DNA of 64,000 nucleotides from Rhizobium sp. R711 (lineage in GTDB: Bacteria > Pseudomonadota > Alphaproteobacteria > Rhizobiales > Rhizobiaceae), in contig NZ_LOKZ01000010.1 in assembly GCF_002211365.1 (NCBI RefSeq), positions 45,324-109,323 on the forward strand, read 5' to 3'. The translations under genes were made by a program, and so were the position numbers. Below are positions 36,399-45,520 of the stretch, piece by piece; position 1 is the stretch's first letter, and the number at the start of each line of letters is the position of its first letter. Under the pieces are notes generated by a model that made no database searches, had not been told where the DNA came from, and was given only the letters and a program-made list of their open reading frames with translations.

Positions 36399-38384
36399 TC
36401 AGGCTGCCTTGGCTTTCTTGGCTTCCGCCTTGCGACGAACGTCCGGTGGCGTGGCCTCGAGCCCGAGGCTTGCGATGGCCTCGTCAAGCGACATCGAGGT
36501 CTGCTCCTGGCTGCCGAGACGGCGGATGTTGACCGTGCGCTCTTCCGCTTCCTTCTTGCCGCAGACGACAATGACGGGGACTTTCGTTACGGAATGTTCG
36601 CGGATCTTGTAGTTGATCTTCTCGTTACGGAAGTCAGTCTCGACCGTCAGGCCAGCGTCGCGCAGCGCTGCCGCAACTTCGGCGCCATAGCCATCTGCCT
36701 CGGACGTGATCGTGGCGACCACGACCTGCTGCGGCGATACCCACAGCGGCAGGTGTCCTGCGAAGTTCTCGATCAGGATGCCGAGGAAGCGTTCCATCGA
36801 GCCGCATATGGCGCGGTGGATCATCACCGGCTGTGTCTTTTCCGAGTTGCTGTCGATGTAGAACGCACCAAAGCGTTCCGGCAGATTGAAGTCGACCTGC
36901 GTCGTGCCGCACTGCCATTCACGGCCGATCGCGTCCTTCAGCGTATATTCGAACTTCGGACCGTAGAACGCACCCTCGCCCGGCAGAATACCGGTCTTGA
37001 TGTTGTTCGACTGCTGCTGGATCGTTTCCAGCACTTCGGTCATCACGCTTTCGGCGCGATCCCAGAGGTCATCCGAACCAACACGCTTTTCCGGGCGCGT
37101 CGAAAGCTTGATGGTGATCTCGTCGAAGCCGAAGTCCTTGTAGACCGAGAGGATCAAATCGTTGATCTTCAGGCATTCGGCGGCCATCTGCTCGTCGGTG
37201 CAGAAGATGTGCGCATCGTCCTGCGTGAAGCCACGCACGCGCATCAACCCGTGCAACGCGCCCGACGGCTCGTAGCGATGCACCGTACCGAATTCCGCAA
37301 GGCGGATTGGCAATTCACGATAAGACTTCAAGCCGTGCTTGAATATCTGCACGTGGCCGGGGCAGTTCATTGGCTTCAGCGCGAAGACGCGGTCGTCATC
37401 CGTATCGTCGCCGGCAACCGTGACCTTGAACATGTTGTCGCGGTACCAGCCCCAGTGACCGGAGGTTTCCCAGAGCGACTTGTCGAGCACCTGCGGTGCA
37501 TTGACCTCCTGGTAGTCTTCGGCGAGACGGCGGCGCATATAAGCAACCAGCGTCTGGAACATGCGCCAGCCCTTGCCGTGCCAGAAGACGACGCCGGGAC
37601 CTTCTTCCTGGAAATGGAAGAGATCCATCTCGCGGCCGAGGCGGCGATGATCGCGCTTCTCGGCTTCGGCGAGCACGTGCAGGTAGTTGTCGAGGTCGGT
37701 CTGCTCGGCGAATGCCGTGCCGTAGATGCGGGTCAGCATCGGATTGTTGCTGTCGCCACGCCAATAGGCGCCGGCCACCTTCATCAGCTTGAACGCCGTG
37801 CCGATCTGGCCGGTTGACGCCATATGCGGCCCACGGCAGAGGTCGAACCAGTCGCCTTGATAGTAGATCTTCAGATCCTGGCCTGTGGGAATCGCGTCGA
37901 CGAGTTCGACCTTGTAGCTTTCGCCCTTGGCGGCGAACACTTCCTTGGCCTTCTCGCGCGACCAGACTTCCTTGGTGAACTGCGCGTTGCGAGCGATGAT
38001 TTCCTTCATCTTCTTTTCGATCTTTGGCAGATCGTCTGGTGTGAAGGGCTCGTTCTTGGCAAAGTCGTAGTAGAAGCCGTTTTCGATAACCGGGCCGATC
38101 GTGACCTGCGTTCCGGGCCAGAGTTCCTGCACCGCTTCCGCCATCACGTGGGCTGCGTCATGCCGGATCAACTCGAGCGCGCGGCCATCGGTGCGGGTAA
38201 TGATTTCAATAGTGCCTGCTGTCACCGGATCGGAAAGGTCGCGAACCTGACCGTCGATGGCGATTGCTACCGCCTTCTTGGCAAGCGACTTGGAAATGGA
38301 TTCTGCGACATCCTTGCCGGTTGCGCCAGCATCGTAGCTGCGCACGGAACCATCGGGAAATGTCAGGGAAACGGATTGGGACAT
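36399..38384 (-). CDS. thrS: threonyl-tRNA synthetase
   Basis: A 661-residue class II synthetase: an N-terminal TGS domain, a tRNA_SAD editing domain, a catalytic core with Zn-binding residues ([11 protein letters not shown]), motif 3 ([12 protein letters not shown]) and a C-terminal anticodon-binding domain. It ends in a short Lys/Ala tail. AAGGAG sits eight bases before the ATG. No leader structure suggesting translational autoregulation was recognised. Confidence 0.97.
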   Translation of the reverse strand: MSQSVSLTFPDGSVRSYDAGATGKDVAESISKSLAKKAVAIAIDGQVRDLSDPVTAGTIEIITRTDGRALELIRHDAAHVMAEAVQELWPGTQVTIGPVIENGFYYDFAKNEPFTPDDLPKIEKKMKEIIARNAQFTKEVWSREKAKEVFAAKGESYKVELVDAIPTGQDLKIYYQGDWFDLCRGPHMASTGQIGTAFKLMKVAGAYWRGDSNNPMLTRIYGTAFAEQTDLDNYLHVLAEAEKRDHRRLGREMDLFHFQEEGPGVVFWHGKGWRMFQTLVAYMRRRLAEDYQEVNAPQVLDKSLWETSGHWGWYRDNMFKVTVAGDDTDDDRVFALKPMNCPGHVQIFKHGLKSYRELPIRLAEFGTVHRYEPSGALHGLMRVRGFTQDDAHIFCTDEQMAAECLKINDLILSVYKDFGFDEITIKLSTRPEKRVGSDDLWDRAESVMTEVLETIQQQSNNIKTGILPGEGAFYGPKFEYTLKDAIGREWQCGTTQVDFNLPERFGAFYIDSNSEKTQPVMIHRAICGSMERFLGILIENFAGHLPLWVSPQQVVVATITSEADGYGAEVAAALRDAGLTVETDFRNEKINYKIREHSVTKVPVIVVCGKKEAEERTVNIRRLGSQEQTSMSLDEAIASLGLEATPPDVRRKAEAKKAKAA

Positions 38385-38506
38385 CTAGAATTCTCCTTGT
38401 CCAGTCCCGCCAACGAATGCGGGTGGTTGCAATGAAGCGCTTCGTCCGCACGAATGCGCCGCCGCCTGATATCGAGATTTGCTGCTTGAGTAAAGAAAAA
38501 GCCAAC

Positions 38507-39031
38507 TTAACCGATCATTTCGGCAAGGCCGCGAACCGTATTCCAGTTTCGCAACGTGCCGACGCCCATCCGCTTGGTCGTCAGGGCCGAGAGCAACTTC
38601 CATTCGCTTGGCTTGCCCGCAAAATCTATCCAGAGGTCGCCTCCGGCGAGTGCCATTCGCTGCTTCGGATCGGCATAAGGCCGAAGCGCTTGCACGGTTG
38701 CGGGACCAAGTGGTTTGCGCATCACACGCACGATGACTTGGCTGCCCTCACCGTCCGGAAATGGATTGGAGCCTGCAAGCTTCAACCAGTCGGCGCCTTT
38801 GCGCACGATGATATCGACTGGTTTGCCGAACCTCGTCTTAAACGCGGCCTCCAGTTTTGCCTCAATGTCCGGGAGCGGAGAAGTGTCTGTTTCGAAAACG
38901 ATATTGCCGGTCGAAACCAGCGTTCTCGGATCTTGGTAACCGATGTCCCTGGCCATGTCGCGAAGGTCGGACATCACCACGCGGCGACCTGGCGCAAGCA
39001 CGATGCTGTGCAGCAGCGCAACGTAGATCAT
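38507..39031 (-). CDS. DUF1697-domain protein
   Basis: A 174-residue protein starting MIYVALLHSIVLAPGRRV, with the LVSTGNIVFETD strand and the C-terminal TTKRMGVGTLRNWNTV typical of DUF1697. The function of the family is unknown. The frame extends further upstream, but the start at 39031 fits the family. It lies 123 bp upstream of thrS. Confidence 0.8.
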   Translation of the reverse strand: MIYVALLHSIVLAPGRRVVMSDLRDMARDIGYQDPRTLVSTGNIVFETDTSPLPDIEAKLEAAFKTRFGKPVDIIVRKGADWLKLAGSNPFPDGEGSQVIVRVMRKPLGPATVQALRPYADPKQRMALAGGDLWIDFAGKPSEWKLLSALTTKRMGVGTLRNWNTVRGLAEMIG

Positions 39032-39144
39032 GCTTTCCAGAACTCCGCATTGCTCTCGGGCGGCGCCGCACCGGTATGCTTGCACAACGCATCAGCGATT
39101 CGGACGTGACGGCAAACTCCCTGAAATGCGCCCTGTGTCATCCC

Positions 39145-39543
39145 TCAGCCTGTCTTGCGCCCAAGCGCGAGGTAGCGCCAGGGTGTCCACCAGTGTAAGC
39201 GCACGTCGAGCTGGTCGGGAACCGGGTCGAGCCCGCTCGTGCCGCCCGGCCCACAACGCGCGACGCGAAACAGCGTCATCCACCCGCCGCTCCACAGCCC
39301 ATGGCGCGCGACCACCTCATAACCGTATTCAGAGCAGGTCGGGATGTGGCGACATGAATTGCCGATGAAACCGGAGAGCGTCAGCTGATAGAGGCGGATG
39401 AAGCCCATCCCGAGCAACCTGCCCGGCGTCTTGCGAAACGGCCCGGAATAATTACGGGAATAGGAGCCTGCTGACCGACGGGATGCGGCTGCACCGCCCT
39501 CGTCTTCGTCGTCATCATGGTTTATCGAACAGAACTCGCACAT
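39145..39543 (-). CDS. yidD: membrane protein insertion efficiency factor YidD
   Basis: A 132-residue protein whose core from residue 45 (MGFIRLYQLTLSGFIG) has the YidD CxxxPTCSEYG motif (SCRHIPTCSEYG) and the CGPGGTSGLDPVP end. YidD assists YidC-mediated membrane insertion; its usual neighbours rnpA and yidC are not here. The N-terminal 44 residues, acidic then Arg/Ser-rich and starting MCEFCSINH, are an extension beyond the common family start. It ends upstream of DUF1697 and begins 12 bp after the IscU-like gene on the same strand. Confidence 0.88.
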   Translation of the reverse strand: MCEFCSINHDDDEDEGGAAASRRSAGSYSRNYSGPFRKTPGRLLGMGFIRLYQLTLSGFIGNSCRHIPTCSEYGYEVVARHGLWSGGWMTLFRVARCGPGGTSGLDPVPDQLDVRLHWWTPWRYLALGRKTG

Positions 39544-39555
39544 CGACTATGCCGC

Positions 39556-40002
39556 TCAGGCCTCGATTGTTTCGGCGCGCTTGGCCTCAATCTGGCCGAT
39601 GGCATCGACGACGGCTTCGAACGTGAGCATCGTGGAGGCATGTCTGGCCTTGTAATCCTTCACTGGGCGGAGATAGCGCATGTCCTCGAACCGGCCTTCC
39701 GGCCCCTCGCCGTCCGCCTTGAGCATGGCCAGCATGTCCTCGCGCGCCTTGCGTACTTCACCCGCATTGGCGCCAACTACATGGCGCGCCATGATCGAAG
39801 AGGATGCCTGCCCAAGCGCGCAGGCTTTGACGTCATGCGCAAATCCGGTCACCGTGTCGCCATCCATCTTCAGCCAAATCTTCACCTTGGAGCCGCAAAG
39901 CTTGGAGTGAGCCTGGGCGCTGGCGTCGGCATCCGGCAAATCGCCGATCAGTGGAATATTGCCCGCAAATTCGAGGATTTTGCTGTTGTAGATATCGTCC
40001 AT
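39556..40002 (-). CDS. IscU/SufU-like Fe-S scaffold-family protein, variant third ligand
   Basis: A 148-residue NifU_N-fold protein. Two of the three scaffold cysteines are present (Cys36 in KLCGSKV, Cys61 in KACALGQ). The third position falls in KARHASTML, where His121 appears instead of Cys. Canonical IscU/SufU need three Cys and an Asp to build a cluster, so this variant may deliver or bind metal differently. The ATG at 40002 is the family start. It precedes yidD and is divergent from folE. Confidence 0.78.
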   Translation of the reverse strand: MDDIYNSKILEFAGNIPLIGDLPDADASAQAHSKLCGSKVKIWLKMDGDTVTGFAHDVKACALGQASSSIMARHVVGANAGEVRKAREDMLAMLKADGEGPEGRFEDMRYLRPVKDYKARHASTMLTFEAVVDAIGQIEAKRAETIEA

Positions 40003-40309
40003 CGTGGATTCCGCTCCAGAATTCATGCGGATCGGCGCCTTGAAACTCATTGTAGCACAAAAGAAAAACACAGCGTGTCGTGCCGGGAGACTTACATAAA
40101 GGTGCCGTTTTCCTATATGTATGTCGTTCGAAGGCCATAAAAATGCAATGGCCTCGGCTAAGTTTGATTGGGAAACCGTGCCGGAAGGGTAGCTATTTGA
40201 GCCCTGAAAGCCCCGGAGCCTGCCAAAGGTGCATGAATTCCCTCGAGTGGAATTGCCAGTGGCTAGTCCGAAAGACGGTTCGCTAAAGCGGACCAGGAGA
40301 CTGTTACAT
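40003..40309. other. divergent promoter region between the IscU-like gene and folE
   Basis: 307 bp with no supported gene. It has short A/T-rich patches near 40055-40075 and 40105-40145 that could hold both promoters. The GC-rich stretch 40165-40250 can fold, but I could not match it to a riboswitch consensus. Confidence 0.4.
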
Positions 40310-40930
40310 ATGGACGCCATCATCAAGAATTTTCCGCAGACCCCCACCGATCTAGAAGCCGATCGGCCCAGCCAGAAGGAAGCCGAGGACGCCGTCCGCA
40401 CGCTCCTGCGCTGGGCTGGTGACGATCCGTCGCGCGAAGGCCTGCTTGATACTCCGGCTCGCGTGGCAAAGGCCTATCGCGAACTTTTCGCCGGCTACGA
40501 TATGGACCCCGAAGACGTGCTTGGCCGCACCTTCGAAGAGGTCGCCGGCTACGACGACATGGTCCTGGTCAGGGACATTCCTTTCTTTTCGCACTGCGAA
40601 CACCACATGGTGCCGATCATCGGAAAGGCGCATGTCGCCTATATGCCCGACGGCAAAGTCCTTGGTCTTTCTAAGATCGCGCGCGTCGTGGAAATCTACG
40701 GTCGCCGCCTGCAAACGCAGGAGACCATGACCGCCCAGATCGCGAAGGCCATCGACGACACACTCGCTCCCCGCGGCGTTGCCGTCATGATCGAGGCTGA
40801 ACATATGTGCATGGCAATGCGCGGTGTGCAAAAGCAGGGCTCGACCACATTGACGACAACATTTACCGGAACGTTCAAAACTGAGCCGGCTGATCAAGCC
40901 CGATTCATGTCCATGGTCCGGAGCCGCTGA
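40310..40930 (+). CDS. folE: GTP cyclohydrolase I
   Basis: A 206-residue enzyme converting GTP to dihydroneopterin triphosphate, the entry to folate and pterin synthesis. Zn ligands are seen in [12 protein letters not shown] and in the HMCMAMRG segment; the QTQETMT and TTFTGTF elements are also family-typical. An AGGAGA lies nine bases before the ATG at 40310; the longer frame is not supported. hisI follows after 26 bp. Confidence 0.97.
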   Translation: MDAIIKNFPQTPTDLEADRPSQKEAEDAVRTLLRWAGDDPSREGLLDTPARVAKAYRELFAGYDMDPEDVLGRTFEEVAGYDDMVLVRDIPFFSHCEHHMVPIIGKAHVAYMPDGKVLGLSKIARVVEIYGRRLQTQETMTAQIAKAIDDTLAPRGVAVMIEAEHMCMAMRGVQKQGSTTLTTTFTGTFKTEPADQARFMSMVRSR

Positions 40931-40956
40931 AGACGGCTTCGAATGAGAAAGCCGCG

Positions 40957-41415
40957 ATGATGCCCTTTGCCTTCAATGCACCGTCCGACGATAAATCCGA
41001 ACTCGAGGACGCGGGCGACTTCACGCCGCGATTTGACGACCGCGGTCTGATCACTGCGATCGTCACAGATGCTACCGATGGCGAGTTGCTGATGGTGGCG
41101 CATATGAATGCACAGGCTCTCGCCCTGACCATCCAGACCGGAAAGGCGCACTACTTCAGCCGGTCGCGTGGCAAGCTCTGGATCAAAGGCGAAACGTCGG
41201 GCAACACTCAGATGGTCAAGGAAATCCGGACGGATTGCGATCAGGACGCCATCTGGCTGAAGGTTGAGGTAGCTGGTCACGATGCCACCTGTCATACGGG
41301 CCGCCGCTCCTGCTTCTATCGGACCGTGAACCTCGAAGATGGCAAGCCGATGCTTGAAATCGTCGATGACGATCTCCAGTTCGATCCGAATGAAGTTTAC
41401 GGAAAAGACTCATAA
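40957..41415 (+). CDS. hisI: phosphoribosyl-AMP cyclohydrolase
   Basis: A 152-residue enzyme of histidine synthesis that opens the adenine ring of PR-AMP. Zn-binding cysteines are in [10 protein letters not shown] and [17 protein letters not shown] is also conserved. It is monofunctional, without a HisE domain. It is probably transcribed with folE. Two adjacent ATG codons offer a one-residue start uncertainty. Confidence 0.96.
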   Translation: MMPFAFNAPSDDKSELEDAGDFTPRFDDRGLITAIVTDATDGELLMVAHMNAQALALTIQTGKAHYFSRSRGKLWIKGETSGNTQMVKEIRTDCDQDAIWLKVEVAGHDATCHTGRRSCFYRTVNLEDGKPMLEIVDDDLQFDPNEVYGKDS

Positions 41416-41529
41416 AAGCCGAAAATCGCCTCTTATTGGGCCAAAATCTACGCCTATATACGAATTGGAAAGGGACACGGGACACTAATATAGTTCGTTT
41501 TTGATTGTTTGCCGGGAGGGAGGCGAGCC

Positions 41530-42504
41530 ATGCTGAATTGGGGTTTGTACCGCCAAAGCTCTGAGCTGGGCACGTCCAACATCAGTACCCCGACAGCGCC
41601 AGACATGAACGCTCCCGCCATTCCCGCGCCTGCCCCCCCCAAAAAAGCGAAACTTGCCCTTGCACTCGGCGGTGGTGCCGCGCGCGGTTGGGCGCATATA
41701 GGTGTCCTACGCGCATTGGACGAGGAAGGCATCGAGATCGGCATGGTCGCCGGAACCTCGATCGGCGCCTTGGTCGGGGGCTGTTATCTGGCCGGCAAGC
41801 TTGACGAGTTGGAAGGATTCGCCCGTTCGCTGACAATGCGGCGTATTGCCAGTCTGCTTGACCTGACGATCGGCGGCAGCGGCTTGTTCGGTGGCATGCG
41901 ACTGACGAAGCGCATGCAGGAGCATCTGGAAGGCCTGAACGTCGAAGATCTGGACCGGCCGTTCGTGGCCGTCGCCGCGGAGGTCAACACCGGGCATGAA
42001 GTCTGGATCGCCAACGGCTCGTTGATCACCGCGCTTCGCGCTTCCTATGCCCTACCCGGCATTTTCGAGCCAATTCGCAGCAACCAGCGGACGCTCGTCG
42101 ACGGCGCCTTGGTCAATCCGGTTCCCGTTTCGGTATGCCGTGCCTATGAGCAACCGCTGGTGGTCGCCGTCAACCTGAACTACGATCTCTATGGTCGGTC
42201 TGCTGTCGTCCGGCACAACGCCACCCTCTCACCGTCCGAAGTGCACCGGCGCGAGGAGGCACCCTATGCCAAACTCGGCATGACCGGCGTGATGGTGCAG
42301 GCTTTTAACATTATCCAGGACAGGATCGCGCGTGCGCGCCTGGCGGGTGATCCGCCGGATCTATCGCTTCAGCCGCGTCTCGGCGATATCGGTTTGTCGG
42401 AGTTCCATCGCGCCGGAGAAGCGATCGAGCGCGGCTATGAGGAAGCCAAGCTGCGGCTTCCTGAATTGAAACGAATGCAGGAGATATTCGCCGGCCCTCT
42501 CTGA
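41530..42504 (+). CDS. patatin-like phospholipase (RssA type)
   Basis: A 324-residue protein. A 40-residue Pro/Ala-rich lead is followed by the oxyanion loop GGGAARGWAHIGVL, the nucleophile elbow GTSIG (Ser77) and the catalytic-dyad DGA (Asp191). This is a bacterial patatin/RssA-type serine hydrolase with a probable lipid substrate. The ATG at 41530 follows GGGAGGGAGG, which decides the start over an in-frame TTG upstream. It is monocistronic, with 115 bp after hisI. Confidence 0.9.
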   Translation: MLNWGLYRQSSELGTSNISTPTAPDMNAPAIPAPAPPKKAKLALALGGGAARGWAHIGVLRALDEEGIEIGMVAGTSIGALVGGCYLAGKLDELEGFARSLTMRRIASLLDLTIGGSGLFGGMRLTKRMQEHLEGLNVEDLDRPFVAVAAEVNTGHEVWIANGSLITALRASYALPGIFEPIRSNQRTLVDGALVNPVPVSVCRAYEQPLVVAVNLNYDLYGRSAVVRHNATLSPSEVHRREEAPYAKLGMTGVMVQAFNIIQDRIARARLAGDPPDLSLQPRLGDIGLSEFHRAGEAIERGYEEAKLRLPELKRMQEIFAGPL

Positions 42505-42520
42505 GCGCCGGCGAAGCGTT

Positions 42521-42955
42521 TCAGCCGGCGATGTAGGCTTTGATCTGTTCGGCTTCCAGTTCGACTTCCGCGATACGGGTCTTCACGACGTCGCCAATCG
42601 AGATGATGCCGGCGAGCTTGCCGTTCGTTTCAACGGGAACATGGCGGAAGCGGCGGCTTGTCATCAGTCCCATGAGGTCATTCACGGTTGAGTCTTCATG
42701 GCACCGGTAAACCTTGGAGGTCATCAACGAGCCAACGGGCTGATCGAGACAGGCGGCACCCGCCTTGGCGATTGCGTGCACCACGTCACGTTCCGTGAAA
42801 ATCCCGGAAATCTTGTTCTCCATCCCGACGATGACGATCGCGCCGATCTTTTTCTTGCTGAGAATCACGGCCGCTTCAGAAACAGTCGTGTTCGGCCCGG
42901 CGGTTACGACATCTCTGCCTTTTACGTCGAGTATGGCCTTGACTGAATTGGACAT
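42521..42955 (-). CDS. two-CBS-domain protein
   Basis: A 144-residue protein consisting of two CBS motifs (about residues 10-65 and 75-130: KIGAIVIVGMENKISGIFTERDVV and RFRHVPVETNGKLAGIISIGDVV) and a helical tail. Stand-alone CBS pairs bind adenine nucleotides such as AMP, ATP or NAD and regulate partners. The partner is unknown. The start at 42955 has GGAGG upstream. Confidence 0.88.
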   Translation of the reverse strand: MSNSVKAILDVKGRDVVTAGPNTTVSEAAVILSKKKIGAIVIVGMENKISGIFTERDVVHAIAKAGAACLDQPVGSLMTSKVYRCHEDSTVNDLMGLMTSRRFRHVPVETNGKLAGIISIGDVVKTRIAEVELEAEQIKAYIAG

Positions 42956-43059
42956 TTTTGAACCTCCTATGTCGAAAGTGCAGCACTTCAACTGATCACA
43001 GGCATCCGCGACGGTCTCTCCTCTCGACACGGATCAGTTCGAATGGTGCACTCCAACTG

Positions 43060-43830
43060 TCAAGATTGCAATATATCCGATGTCTCTGAAGTTGGCGGCG
43101 GCTCGGGCGGTCTGCGGTCAAAAAGACGGAAGAGAGCGAAGCCGAAAATGAACCCACCTATATGGGCGTCCCAGGCGATTGCTTGCGAGCCGTCGCCGAT
43201 CAGTGGGACGCCCACCGCAATCAGGATATTGCCCACGAACCAGAAGAGAATGAAAGCGACGACCGTGCGGCTGCGAAAAGATTCGACCATTGAAAGACGG
43301 GGATTGAGATGCGCCGGTCGGGTGATCCGCTGTTCCGGCGGGAACGCAAAGCGGCAGGCAGCGCCCATTAGGCCGGACACAACGCCGGATGCGCCGATTA
43401 GCAGCGTGGCCTCTCCCCAATTCAGCGCCGCATGCAGAGCGGCCGACGCAACCGCGGACAGCACCCAGAAAACGAGGAAGCGAAACGTTCCAATGCGGCG
43501 CGCCACCGGCGTTCCGAAAGCCATGAGCCATAGCCCGTTGAAAACGATATGTTCAATGCTGCCGTGGAGAAGCGAATAGGTGATCGGTGTCCAGAAGAGC
43601 TGCGGCCCCTGTTCCGACAGTGGCGTAATGTAGCGCAACGGAATGAAGCCGAAATTGAAAAACAGCCAGTCGAGAGCGTTACCAGACAGAAGCGTTGATT
43701 GAACGGCATATATCAGCCCCAACAGTCCAAGGGCTGCGAGCACCGGGCCTGGAAGGTTGAAGATGGGCGCTGACGGCGGCGTTGCCGGGGGCTCCATCGC
43801 CGCTTGCGGCTCGACCGAGTGCTCGTTCAT
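43060..43830 (-). CDS. rhomboid-family intramembrane serine protease
   Basis: A 256-residue six-helix membrane protein. The catalytic Ser148 lies in IGASGVVSG, His223 in DAHIGG, and the HxxxN element in EHIVFNG (His94, Asn98). A Pro-rich cytoplasmic N-terminus and C-terminus flank the core. It cleaves substrates within the membrane; no substrate is obvious. AGGA lies five bases before the ATG. The leader carries a U-tract hairpin 47 bp upstream that may attenuate expression. Confidence 0.9.
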   Translation of the reverse strand: MNEHSVEPQAAMEPPATPPSAPIFNLPGPVLAALGLLGLIYAVQSTLLSGNALDWLFFNFGFIPLRYITPLSEQGPQLFWTPITYSLLHGSIEHIVFNGLWLMAFGTPVARRIGTFRFLVFWVLSAVASAALHAALNWGEATLLIGASGVVSGLMGAACRFAFPPEQRITRPAHLNPRLSMVESFRSRTVVAFILFWFVGNILIAVGVPLIGDGSQAIAWDAHIGGFIFGFALFRLFDRRPPEPPPTSETSDILQS

Positions 43831-43876
43831 CTTCGTCCTCACTTCATTCCGGCACAGCCTTACAGGACGAAAGGTC

Positions 43877-43933
43877 AAAAAAAAAGCCGTCAGGCAGAGG
43901 CCGGACGGCTCCGAGCGTCCCAGGGAGCCGCCC
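43877..43933 (-). promoter_or_regulatory. possible attenuator in the rhomboid leader
   Basis: Read on the minus strand: segment A (43933-43924, GGGCGGCTCC), segment B (43912-43901, GGAGCCGTCCGG) and segment C (GACGGCT, 43891-43885), then nine T. A and B can pair over 10 bp (one G-U). B and C form a 7-bp stem plus three more pairs directly before the U-tract, an intrinsic terminator. The two pairings exclude each other. It could instead simply terminate a short RNA from 43940-44060. Confidence 0.5.
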
Positions 43934-44069
43934 GACAGTCTGTGCTGAACTTCCCAAAGGTAGGAAGCGATGGGCAAACACTGCCACGGCACGGCTGGCA
44001 GCTCAATCGAAACCCTTTCTTAACCTTAATTGCCGCGAGTTGGCATGAAATACGCACGGCATAAGAGCG

Positions 44070-44092
44070 CACGGCCATGACGGCCGTGTTTT
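44070..44092 (+). terminator. terminator-like hairpin in the leader of the PAS gene
   Basis: CACGGCC (44070-44076), loop ATGAC, GGCCGTG (44082-44088), then TTTT. It sits 29 bp before the PAS-protein start on the same strand, facing away from the rhomboid leader hairpin. Confidence 0.5.
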
Positions 44093-44120
44093 GATCCAAA
44101 CTGAAGCAACTGGTGCCGTA

Positions 44121-44774
44121 ATGCGTGTCAAAACGACGATCGACCTATTCGAATACTGGAATCGCATCCGCGGCCACGACGTGGCACCGCTGAGATCGCA
44201 GGTCGAACCAACGGATTTGCGCCAGATCCTATCAAGTGTGTTTCTCCTCGAAACAAACGAAACGGGCCGCGTTGCGTTCCGTCTTGCCGGAACGCGCATT
44301 TGTGATCTCTTTGGTCGCGACCTCCGTGGTGCTCCGTTTTCCGAACTCTGGGCGCATGGGAGCGACGATATCGAGCACACGGCGGCGGGCGTGATGGCTC
44401 ATGCGATCCCCGCGCTGCTCAATGCGACGGGTTTCACCGCAGCCGGCCATAGTGCCTGCTTCGAAATTGTCCTGCTGCCGCTGCGCTCCGAGGATAGCAA
44501 GTGTGACAAGCTGTTGGGCGCCATCGCTCCCGCCGTCGCGGTAAGTTGGCTCGAAGTCGTGCCGTTGCAGTTCCTTGCCTTTGATCGCAGCCGATTGCTG
44601 CATGAACGACTTGGCGGCGAGGAGAAGCGCAATGACGCGGAGCTTGAAAATGAACACACGCTCTACGTGCGTCGGCCATCGATTGCCGATACAATGCGAC
44701 GCGTCGTGTCAGATCTGCTCGCGGAACGCGATGTCTCTGCTGTTTCGATTCGACACAACCGCGTGCGTGCATAG
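44121..44774 (+). CDS. PAS-domain protein (PAS_5 family)
   Basis: A 217-residue cytoplasmic protein whose first 130 residues fit the alphaproteobacterial PAS_5 family (DLFEYWNRIRG, LFGRDLRGAPFSELW). No output domain such as kinase or GGDEF is attached. It may bind a small ligand or act in envelope/motility control, but nothing is known from sequence. The ATG at 44121 is preferred to an upstream TTG that falls inside the leader hairpin's T-run. A PilZ gene follows on the same strand. Confidence 0.75.
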   Translation: MRVKTTIDLFEYWNRIRGHDVAPLRSQVEPTDLRQILSSVFLLETNETGRVAFRLAGTRICDLFGRDLRGAPFSELWAHGSDDIEHTAAGVMAHAIPALLNATGFTAAGHSACFEIVLLPLRSEDSKCDKLLGAIAPAVAVSWLEVVPLQFLAFDRSRLLHERLGGEEKRNDAELENEHTLYVRRPSIADTMRRVVSDLLAERDVSAVSIRHNRVRA

Positions 44775-44852
44775 AGGCCGAACCTGAACAACCTTCTGTT
44801 AAGGGATTACGGGTAATGATCGGGCGGTTGTATTTCATGAAGAAGCCCTTTG

Positions 44853-45464
44853 ATGCACGCGTTCCAGCAAGTTCAGACGCAACGGACTGCGCCTCGCCTC
44901 GAACAAGGTGCCTTTCAACGCGTTCCCATCAACATGCAGGGCCGGCTGATGCTGGCGAACTATGAGGAATATGAGTGCATGGTCATCGACATGTCGCCGG
45001 GCGATATGTACGTGACCTGCCTGGGTCGTCCTCGCGCCAATGAGCGCATTGTTGCCTATATCGACCATCTCGGACGCGTCGAAGGTTATGTGCAGGCGGT
45101 CGACGGTCATGGCTTCTCGATGTCGATCCATGCGACCGAACGCAAGCGGGAGAAACTCGCGGCGCAGCTCACCTGGCTTGCGAACAAGCATGAACTCGGG
45201 CTTCCGGAAGACCGTCGCCACGACCGCCTGACGCCGCGCGAGACCAAAACCGAAATCACCCTGGAAGACGGCGCCCGCTACAGCTGCCGTATCATGGACT
45301 TGTCGCTTTCTGGCGCCGCGATTGATGTCGAGGTGCGTCCGCCGATTGGCACGCCTCTCCGTCTCGGCAACATGCGCGGTCGTGTTGTTCGCCATTTCGT
45401 AGAAGGCGTCGCGGTCGAGTTTCTTTCCATTCAGTCGCGGGAAACGCTCCGCGAGTTTCTCTGA
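44853..45464 (+). CDS. PilZ-domain protein
   Basis: A 203-residue protein with two PilZ-like barrels: the N-terminal half (QRVPINMQGRLML...VIDMSPGDMYVTC) and the C-terminal half (RRHDRLTPRE...IMDLSLSGAAIDV). The second half has RRxxR-like and DxSxxGA motifs, so cyclic di-GMP binding is plausible. The first half is degenerate. It begins 78 bp after the PAS gene. Partner and output are unknown. Confidence 0.85.
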   Translation: MHAFQQVQTQRTAPRLEQGAFQRVPINMQGRLMLANYEEYECMVIDMSPGDMYVTCLGRPRANERIVAYIDHLGRVEGYVQAVDGHGFSMSIHATERKREKLAAQLTWLANKHELGLPEDRRHDRLTPRETKTEITLEDGARYSCRIMDLSLSGAAIDVEVRPPIGTPLRLGNMRGRVVRHFVEGVAVEFLSIQSRETLREFL

Positions 45465-45520
45465 TCTCTGTCATCCGTACGTCACGAACATGATGCACGA
45501 CGCTGCCGGAAGATTGGCGT

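Noticed and set aside
38385..38506. T-box or other leader before thrS
   Set aside because: No T-box sequence or terminator/antiterminator is present; T-boxes are essentially absent from alphaproteobacteria.
40150..40250. Folded leader of folE considered as a cobalamin or pterin riboswitch
   Set aside because: It has short GC stems but lacks conserved boxes of any riboswitch class I could recall.
44064..44100. TTG at 44091 as the start of the PAS gene
   Set aside because: It falls in the T-run of a hairpin; the ATG at 44121 gives a more usual protein start.
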